This document shows positions 58,552 to 64,000 of a DNA stretch of 64,000 nt, piece by piece. The notes beneath the pieces are model-generated. The model saw only the letters and a program-made list of their open reading frames with translations. It was not told the origin of the DNA and made no database searches. The stretch comes from Opitutia bacterium UBA7876. Its GTDB lineage: Bacteria > Verrucomicrobiota > Verrucomicrobiia > Opitutales > Seribacteraceae. Position 1 is the stretch's first letter, and every line of letters begins with the position of its first letter. The position numbers and the translations under genes were made by a program. The stretch spans positions 5,271 through 69,270 of the forward strand of contig DLRY01000023.1 of the NCBI GenBank assembly GCA_002500665.1, read 5' to 3'.

Positions 58552-59604
58552 ATGAAACCTTACCTTACCAGCCTTCTTCTCTTTCTTCTTCCTTCGCTCC
58601 ACGCAAAGCCCGATCACGAGATCTCCCTCGGAACGCTTCATGGCCAGTTGCGCTTCAGCCCGGAGGCCTTTGCCGTAAAGCCAGGGTCGACCGTAAGCCT
58701 GACCCTTGAGAACAGCGACGAGATGATCCACAACCTGATCCTTGCCAAGGGAGATGCCAAGAGCGTGGACCTACTGGCCGAAGCGGCCCTGAAGCTTGGA
58801 GAAAAGGGGATGGAAATGGGCTTCGTGCCCAAGGATTCCTCCATTATCGCGAGCATCGGCTTGGTTCAGCCCGGGAAGAAGGCATCGGTCGAGTTCAAGG
58901 TTCCCGGCGAAAAGGGTGATTATCCTTTCGTCTGCACCTTTCCCGGTCATTCCCTCACCATGCGCGGTATCATGAAAGTGGTCGACGACCCGGCTTCTGC
59001 GGACCTATCTCAAGTCAAGGCTGTCTCCGCAAACACGACGCCCCGCAATGGAGTGATAGAAGTCGGCGAGGAACCCCGGGTCATACGCGTGCACGTCGCG
59101 GGCATCGATTCCGGCCGATCCATTGCAGTTGGTCTCCCCGGAGGAATCAATTATCTCTTTGACGCCGAAAAACTGATGATCAGGACCGGTTGGACGGGAG
59201 CCTTCATCAACGTCACCCGCGACCGAAGGGGCAGGGGAGGCGGACTTTGCGCCATACTCGGTGAGAAGTTCGGGGTCGGCGCGGACGAATTCCCCTTGAG
59301 AATCGGTGATCCCGAAAAGATCCCCGAGACGCGCTTCCTGGGATATTCCCGTTCCGGAAACCCAACTTTTCTGTACGAGGTCAATGGAGTCAGGATCGAA
59401 CAAACCGCCACTGGTAACCCCAATACGAAGGGATTGACCTATGGCCTGCGGGCGGATTCCCGCAAGGACCTTTATTTTCTCGTCAAGCCCGCGGACGGTT
59501 TGACCGTGGCCTCAACCGCCGGCAAATGGGACCCCGAAAACGGATACGTCCGGGTACCGGCTAAGGAAGCCTCCGAATTCTTCGTCAGCATCGAGCAAAA
59601 GTAG
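58552..59604 (+). CDS. exported cupredoxin with C-terminal beta-rich domain (350 aa)
   Basis: Signal peptide (YLTSLLLFLLPSLHA). Residues 20-145 are an azurin/plastocyanin-like cupredoxin with a type 1 copper site: His60 (EMIHN), Cys128 and His133 (VCTFPGHS), Met137. The second domain (about 150-350) has VIRVHVAGIDSGRSIAVGLP, GGINYLFDAEKLMIRTGWTG, and RFLGYSRSGNPTFLYEVNGV, a pattern shared with the protein at 62625, whose GYRLIDGIPEFQYRV matches the last one. Probably passes electrons to or from the neighbouring dehydrogenase-like propellers. Confidence 0.8.
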   Translation: MKPYLTSLLLFLLPSLHAKPDHEISLGTLHGQLRFSPEAFAVKPGSTVSLTLENSDEMIHNLILAKGDAKSVDLLAEAALKLGEKGMEMGFVPKDSSIIASIGLVQPGKKASVEFKVPGEKGDYPFVCTFPGHSLTMRGIMKVVDDPASADLSQVKAVSANTTPRNGVIEVGEEPRVIRVHVAGIDSGRSIAVGLPGGINYLFDAEKLMIRTGWTGAFINVTRDRRGRGGGLCAILGEKFGVGADEFPLRIGDPEKIPETRFLGYSRSGNPTFLYEVNGVRIEQTATGNPNTKGLTYGLRADSRKDLYFLVKPADGLTVASTAGKWDPENGYVRVPAKEASEFFVSIEQK

Positions 59605-59612
59605 TCCTCACC

Positions 59613-61115
59613 ATGAAAAGCACTTCACAAGTCCTCTTTTTCATCCTGGCTCATCTGGCCACCCTAGGCCAGGAACAGCCCAAGCGCATCCCGGCCGGTT
59701 ATACCGTTCATAACGTCGAGACACCCGAAGGCGTTTCCTTTGGCGTAGGAGGCATGGAATTCGCCCCCAACGGCAACCTCTTTGTCTGCACCCGCGAGGG
59801 CGAGGTCTGGGAATACCATGCCGAAAAGAAAGAATGGGCCCTCTTCGCGGACGGCCTGCACGAGGCGCTGGGTATCTGGATTGACCCCAAGAGCGCTGAA
59901 ATCTTCGTCATCCAGCGCCCCGAGATCACTAAGCTGATCGACACCGACAAGGATGGTCAGGCCGATCTCTACGAGACCTTCAACGCCGACTGGGGAGTTA
60001 CCGACAACTACCATGAGTACGCCTTCGGGCTGGTCCGCGACGGCAAGGGGAATTTCTATGGAACCCTCAACACCTCGCTGTCCTGGCCAGGCTGGGCGAG
60101 AAGTAAGAAATGGGACGTAGCCCGCGTCTGGACCAAGGGCTACAAGGATACCGAGGGGAAGATGGGCCGGGCCGCCAAGTACCGGGGATGGGGCTTCCAA
60201 GTGACGCCCCAGGGCAAGTTCGTCCCCTTTGCCTCGGGCATGCGATCGCCAGCCGGGATCGGCATCAACAAGTACGACGAACTTTTCTTTACCGACAACC
60301 AGGGAGACTGGGAAGCGTCCAGTTCCCTGCATCACATCGTAAAGGGGCGTTTTCACGGGCACCCGTCCTCGCTTACCGATCACCCCGATTACGAGGGCAA
60401 GGACCTCAACGCGATCCCCATCGAGGAATACGAGAAGCTCTGGACGCGTCCTGCGGTATGGATTCCCCATGGCGAGTTGGCTAATTCACCCGGGGAGCCC
60501 ATTTTCGACTATACCGGAGGCAAGTTCGGACCTTTCGAAGGACAGATGTTCATCGGCGACCAGAGTCGCTCCAACATCATGCGCGTTTCCCTCGACAAGG
60601 TAGGGGGAGACTATCAGGGCGTGATCTTCGATTTCGTCAACCGCCTTCAGACCGGCTGCATCAGGCACGTCTTCGGCAAGGACGGCGCCCTATGGGTCGG
60701 TCAGACCGGCAGAGGCTGGGGATCGGCCGGCGGCAAGGAGTACGGCCTCCAGCAGGTCAAGTGGGACGGGAAGACAACCCCATTCTCCATGCACGACGTC
60801 AAGCTGACCAAGAATGGCTTTCGCATCACCTTCACCAAGCCTGCCGACCGGACCCTCGCAAGCGACCCCGCCAATTACCCGATTGAGCGCTGGGGATACC
60901 ACTATCATCCCAGGTACGGGTCGCCAAAGACCGAGCTCAAGCGCTCAAACGCCTCCAAGGCAAGCCTCTCCAAGGACGGCACGGAAGTCCTGATCGAGAC
61001 GGAACTTGAGGAGAGCAGGGTCTATAAGCTCAATTTGGCCGCCATAACCGCCAAGGACGGTTCCAAGCTGGCCAACACCATCGCCTGGTACACGCTGAAC
61101 CGCCTCAAGGACTGA
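59613..61115 (+). CDS. exported beta-propeller, sugar/membrane-bound dehydrogenase-like (500 aa)
   Basis: Paralogue of 41818 and 61138. Signal peptide to about residue 20. GVGGMEFAPNGNLFVCTREG, VIQRPEITKLIDTDKDGQAD (calcium-like motif 110-118), NYHEYAFG, SPAGIGINKYDELFFTDNQG, and WIPHGELANSPGEPIFD. The C-terminal beta-sandwich ends NRLKD. It follows the cupredoxin gene by 9 bp, so they are co-expressed. The catalytic base and cofactor of this subfamily are not established; PQQ binding is the usual annotation. Confidence 0.85.
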   Translation: MKSTSQVLFFILAHLATLGQEQPKRIPAGYTVHNVETPEGVSFGVGGMEFAPNGNLFVCTREGEVWEYHAEKKEWALFADGLHEALGIWIDPKSAEIFVIQRPEITKLIDTDKDGQADLYETFNADWGVTDNYHEYAFGLVRDGKGNFYGTLNTSLSWPGWARSKKWDVARVWTKGYKDTEGKMGRAAKYRGWGFQVTPQGKFVPFASGMRSPAGIGINKYDELFFTDNQGDWEASSSLHHIVKGRFHGHPSSLTDHPDYEGKDLNAIPIEEYEKLWTRPAVWIPHGELANSPGEPIFDYTGGKFGPFEGQMFIGDQSRSNIMRVSLDKVGGDYQGVIFDFVNRLQTGCIRHVFGKDGALWVGQTGRGWGSAGGKEYGLQQVKWDGKTTPFSMHDVKLTKNGFRITFTKPADRTLASDPANYPIERWGYHYHPRYGSPKTELKRSNASKASLSKDGTEVLIETELEESRVYKLNLAAITAKDGSKLANTIAWYTLNRLKD

Positions 61116-61137
61116 GGCGCAACGAGCCGATCTTTGC

Positions 61138-62628
61138 TTACTTGGGCAGGTTGTGGGCGTGGTAGGCGACCAGTGAGTTGACCAGTTTTTCCCCCTTTGC
61201 GCCAACCAAGCCCGACAGGCGCAACTCATAGACGCGGCGCGGGATCATCCTCTCGTATTCGATCCGCACGCTCCTTGCGTCCTTGGAGACCCGGACCGTG
61301 GAGGCCTTGAGCAAATCCTTGCTCACTTGGGGAGAGCCATAGCCCTGGTGATACTTATAGGCATATGTCTTGGCCGAATAGTTGGCCGGATCGGAAAGAG
61401 ACTTCCTATCCATGGGAACAGTAAAGCTCATGGAAAAGCCCTTGGGGTTCACGCTTATGCTGGACAACTCCGGCGGGGTTTTTCCGCTCCAGGTGATTTT
61501 CTGGATACCTTGGTTGCCGGCCCATCCATGGGTGCTGTGCCCGACCCACAGGCTCTTGCCATCGGGTGAAAAGACGAGCCGATTGTTTCCCGTTGCCAAC
61601 CCGTTGCCATCGAAAAAAGGCAGGCAGGCACCCTGAATCTTACCTCTCACCTTTTCCGTGATGACCCGCATGATCCTCCCCTTGTTCATTTCACCGATGA
61701 ACATCTGCCCGGCAAAGGGCCCGAACTTCCCCTCGGTCGAGTCGACCAAGGGCTGGGATGGAGAGTTGGACATGCTTCCATGCGGAAAGAGAATGGCCGC
61801 CGTCTCCCTCATTTCATCGAGAGCGGGAACCGGCAAGTCGACCGGGCGTCCCTCCTTCCAGTCCTCCTTCCAGAGCAGGCTCGCGGCATGACCGTAGAAT
61901 TTCCCCTTCTCGATATGATGCAGCTTGCTCGTACCGACCCAGTCACCTTGGTTGTCGCTCACGAACAAGTTCCCCTCTAGGTCGAAACCCAGCCCATTGG
62001 GCGTGCGAAGCCCGCTCGCCCAGGGAATGAACTTGCCTTCTCTGGTCACTTTACAGACCCACCCCCTGTAGGGAACCGATGCATACATCCTCTGCAGGTA
62101 GCTTCTCTTGTCGAATTTACCCCTCTTCTCGAACCTGACGTCCGCCCCGCTTGATGCCGTGCCCAAGGCAACGTAAAAATTGCCATCCTTGTCCCTTATC
62201 GGACCGAAATGGAACTCATGGTAGTTTCCCGAAACCCCGAAGTCGTCACTGAATACGGAATATTCATCGGCATCGCCATCACCATCCGAATCCTTGAGCA
62301 AAGTTAGCTCGGGCCTTTGCGAGACCATGACTTCGCGGTCATTGACGGCCACCACTCCAAGGGGAGTATGCAGACCGTCGGCAAACAGCTTCCACTTTCC
62401 GCTCTTCGGCTCGAGGGTAAACACCTCACCTCCCACGAAGCATGCCACCAGTCGCCCATCGGGCATAAAGTCGAGGCCGTCCGCCTGGGTACCCGCCTTG
62501 CCGTACCTCTCCATGAGCAAACTTGGCGGGGTAATGGTTTCGATGTCGTAGAAATCCGTAATCTTGGCCCCTTGGGTAGAGAAACAACCCAGGCCGAGCC
62601 AAAAAACAAACGAGCAAACCCTTCTCAT
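61138..62628 (-). CDS. exported beta-propeller, sugar/membrane-bound dehydrogenase-like (496 aa)
   Basis: Third paralogue. Short signal peptide (FVFWLGLGCFSTQGA). ADGLDFMPDGRLVACFVGGE, SQRPELTLLKDSDGDGDADE (113-121 acidic loop), NYHEFHFG, TPNGLGFDLEGNLFVSDNQG, LFPHGSMSNSPSQPL. The acidic loop is D-S-D-G-D-G-D-A-D, a better calcium-loop match than in the others. Convergent with the gene at 59613; it follows the DUF6797-like gene on the minus strand, overlapping by 4 bp (ATGA-type). Confidence 0.85.
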   Translation of the reverse strand: MRRVCSFVFWLGLGCFSTQGAKITDFYDIETITPPSLLMERYGKAGTQADGLDFMPDGRLVACFVGGEVFTLEPKSGKWKLFADGLHTPLGVVAVNDREVMVSQRPELTLLKDSDGDGDADEYSVFSDDFGVSGNYHEFHFGPIRDKDGNFYVALGTASSGADVRFEKRGKFDKRSYLQRMYASVPYRGWVCKVTREGKFIPWASGLRTPNGLGFDLEGNLFVSDNQGDWVGTSKLHHIEKGKFYGHAASLLWKEDWKEGRPVDLPVPALDEMRETAAILFPHGSMSNSPSQPLVDSTEGKFGPFAGQMFIGEMNKGRIMRVITEKVRGKIQGACLPFFDGNGLATGNNRLVFSPDGKSLWVGHSTHGWAGNQGIQKITWSGKTPPELSSISVNPKGFSMSFTVPMDRKSLSDPANYSAKTYAYKYHQGYGSPQVSKDLLKASTVRVSKDARSVRIEYERMIPRRVYELRLSGLVGAKGEKLVNSLVAYHAHNLPK

Positions 62629-64000
62629 TGCGCGGCCTCCTCCTTTTGAGCAAGCAGGGCCTGAATCTCCTCAACGGGAAGGGGGCGTCCATAGACCCGC
62701 AGTTCATCCAGATAGAACCTCGGGTGGCGGCCAGGCGAGTCAAGAGCGATCCTGCCGGAGGGGGGGGCTTTGACCGCAAATTCGCGGTGCAAGCTTCCAT
62801 CGAGATAGAGCTTGGCCCTGCCTTCCTCAAGGCTCAGGCAAACGAGGTGCCAATCTTCATCCATTACGGGTTCTTGTGAAAGCGTATCGGGAATCTCCTT
62901 CTTGCCGCTTCCGGGACCCATCACCGTCAGTCGGTCCAGGTTAGGACCGGCCGTAGAAACCGAGGTGAGGCGAATCTTCCGCTTGCCCGGCTTGAGATCA
63001 AGCTTATGGATTTGATTGCGCCAGTCCGTCCAGCTTTTGGTCCCTGCAAAGGGCAGGGGAGGCGCGAGAAGATCCTCCTCGCCATCGACGCTTAGGCGCA
63101 GGGGACGATTCCCGCTGCTGGCATAGCGGAACGACAAGGTATGCGGACCTGCCATATCGACCGCAACTTCCCACTCCACGAACTCGCCCACCTTGGTCCC
63201 GAAATCGAGGTACCCCGTGCCGGCAAAACCACCGTTCCCCTTTTGAAGACTGGGCCCCTTGAACTTGGCATCCTCCGCCTCGAGTCCTCCATCCTTGCCC
63301 TCACCCGAAGCAGGAGCCGGCCCAAAGCCAAAGGCGTCTTTGTCCGGCTGGTAATAAACCCCGCCTCCCTTTTCCCAGGAAACAAGGCCCGATATGGAAC
63401 GCGAAGGATCGGTTAATTTGACCCAAAAGGACAAAGCGGCTCCTTGCGGGTACTCGTGTGGCTGCTGAGCGGGAATGATCGCCTTGCCGCCTTTCATGAG
63501 CCAAGACTGCCCGATGACGCCGGAATGAAGATCCCCCTTCCTGTTGTAACAGACGGCCAAGTCGTTCATTCCAAGCCGCAGAATGGGGAACTTGGCTGGA
63601 ACCTCTTCCATTCTCACGGCGAAGCTTTCAGCCTCCTTGCCGGTCAAATGCCATGCATTGCCTTGCTTGGTTCCCTTGTCAAAGGCATAGGTGACGCCAG
63701 CCTGAGGATCAAGCTTCCAGACCACCCCTTCGTCCGATCCCTTAATCCTAAATTTCCTCAAAAGACCGCTTTTCCCGGGCAGCTTGACCAGATGCTCCGT
63801 GACCTTCAAGTTTCCGACACGATATTGGAACTCGGGAATCCCATCGATCAGCCGGTAACCCTCGAAGCATGCGCGGGCTTCTCCAGTGCGGGACTGCGTC
63901 TCCTTTTCATGAAAGGGAAACTCATTTTCCACATGATAGACCTGCCCCTCAATAGTGGGTAAGGTACGCCAGCGACCGAAACTGCCGTTCTTCCTCATGT
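62625..64000 (-). CDS. multi-domain carbohydrate-binding/DUF6797-like protein, start beyond window
   Basis: The frame is open to the right edge; a Met at 63998 is probably internal, because the sequence there is already mid-domain. About 457 residues are visible. First a DUF6797-like end (VYHVENEFPFHEK, ACFEGYRLIDGIPEFQYRVG), related to the second domain of the cupredoxin protein. Then a CBM35/CBM6-like segment (GFAGTGYLDFGTKVGEFVEW, HTLSFRYASSGNRPLRLSVD), and a C-terminal concanavalin/LamG-like segment (DEDWHLVCLSLEEGRAKLYL, RFYLDELRVYGRPL). Signal peptide not visible in the window. It overlaps the propeller gene by 4 bp. The gene likely binds a glycan in the periplasm or at the surface. Confidence 0.75.
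   Translation of the reverse strand, partial: MRKNGSFGRWRTLPTIEGQVYHVENEFPFHEKETQSRTGEARACFEGYRLIDGIPEFQYRVGNLKVTEHLVKLPGKSGLLRKFRIKGSDEGVVWKLDPQAGVTYAFDKGTKQGNAWHLTGKEAESFAVRMEEVPAKFPILRLGMNDLAVCYNRKGDLHSGVIGQSWLMKGGKAIIPAQQPHEYPQGAALSFWVKLTDPSRSISGLVSWEKGGGVYYQPDKDAFGFGPAPASGEGKDGGLEAEDAKFKGPSLQKGNGGFAGTGYLDFGTKVGEFVEWEVAVDMAGPHTLSFRYASSGNRPLRLSVDGEEDLLAPPLPFAGTKSWTDWRNQIHKLDLKPGKRKIRLTSVSTAGPNLDRLTVMGPGSGKKEIPDTLSQEPVMDEDWHLVCLSLEEGRAKLYLDGSLHREFAVKAPPSGRIALDSPGRHPRFYLDELRVYGRPLPVEEIQALLAQKEEAAQ

Noticed and set aside
1..64000. tRNA, rRNA, tmRNA and CRISPR arrays
   Set aside because: No cloverleaf, rRNA-like segment or regularly spaced repeat was recognised by eye; a covariance-model search could still find a small RNA.

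Overview
The window looks like a chromosomal segment of a Verrucomicrobiota bacterium, most likely from the Opitutae side. The lineage evidence is a 51-residue 'small basic protein' of the Chlamydiae/Verrucomicrobia-specific type next to ftsH, several families expanded in Verrucomicrobia and Planctomycetes (DUF1080, ThuA-like, dehydrogenase-type beta-propellers, DUF6797-like), and a general lack of Shine-Dalgarno (SD) sequences. No rRNA, tRNA, CRISPR array or insertion sequence was recognised.

Region 1 (1-18.7 kb) is a late flagellar island. The minus strand carries a truncated FlgL/flagellin-like gene at the left edge, two ordinary-size flagellins (325 and 357 aa), a 957-aa giant flagellin, two highly diverged flagellin-like genes each directly upstream of an ordinary flagellin, and several small genes. 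The plus strand carries a gene of unknown function, an MptE-like (Maf) flagellin glycosylation factor, a 1268-aa FliD cap, a CsgG-like lipoprotein, a FlgM-like anti-sigma factor, FliS and a FlgN-like chaperone. The giant flagellin and FliD are both enlarged by repeats of the Y-x-x-G-D-x-V ... G-x-x-Y ... W type seen in chitin-binding and phage tail-fibre modules, suggesting a sugar-binding filament and tip. All three flagellin mRNAs start with a hairpin showing GGA in a 6-nt loop 10-14 nt before a strong AAGGAGG. This matches CsrA control of flagellin in Bacillus.

Region 2 (18.7-33.2 kb) holds leuCD, an ExbB/ExbD pair with a lipoprotein-like extension on ExbB, a metallo-beta-lactamase-fold hydrolase, and an envelope polysaccharide/LPS cluster: glycosyltransferases, AsnB, an FkbM methyltransferase, a fused LpxL-like acyltransferase/heptosyltransferase and a second heptosyltransferase. 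Region 3 (33.2-41 kb) is housekeeping: serS, tilS, ftsH, small basic protein, cutA, rpoZ-like, smpB, trmL and a GT2 enzyme.

Region 4 (41-47.6 kb) encodes exported or periplasmic catabolic proteins (DUF1080, beta-propeller dehydrogenase-like, PhoD-like phosphatase, ThuA-like) and a cytoplasmic protein with exact 21-residue leucine-rich repeats. Region 5 (47.6-52.3 kb) is a tight operon of a CrtISO-like oxidoreductase, FabZ-like dehydratase, FabI-like reductase, OleA-like thiolase and OleB-like hydrolase, without OleC or OleD nearby. Region 6 (52.3-64 kb) has a XerC/D recombinase, a YceI protein, a cysC-cysD-cysN sulfate activation operon with a translationally coupled beta-propeller gene, and a cupredoxin / beta-propeller / DUF6797-like cluster running off the right edge.
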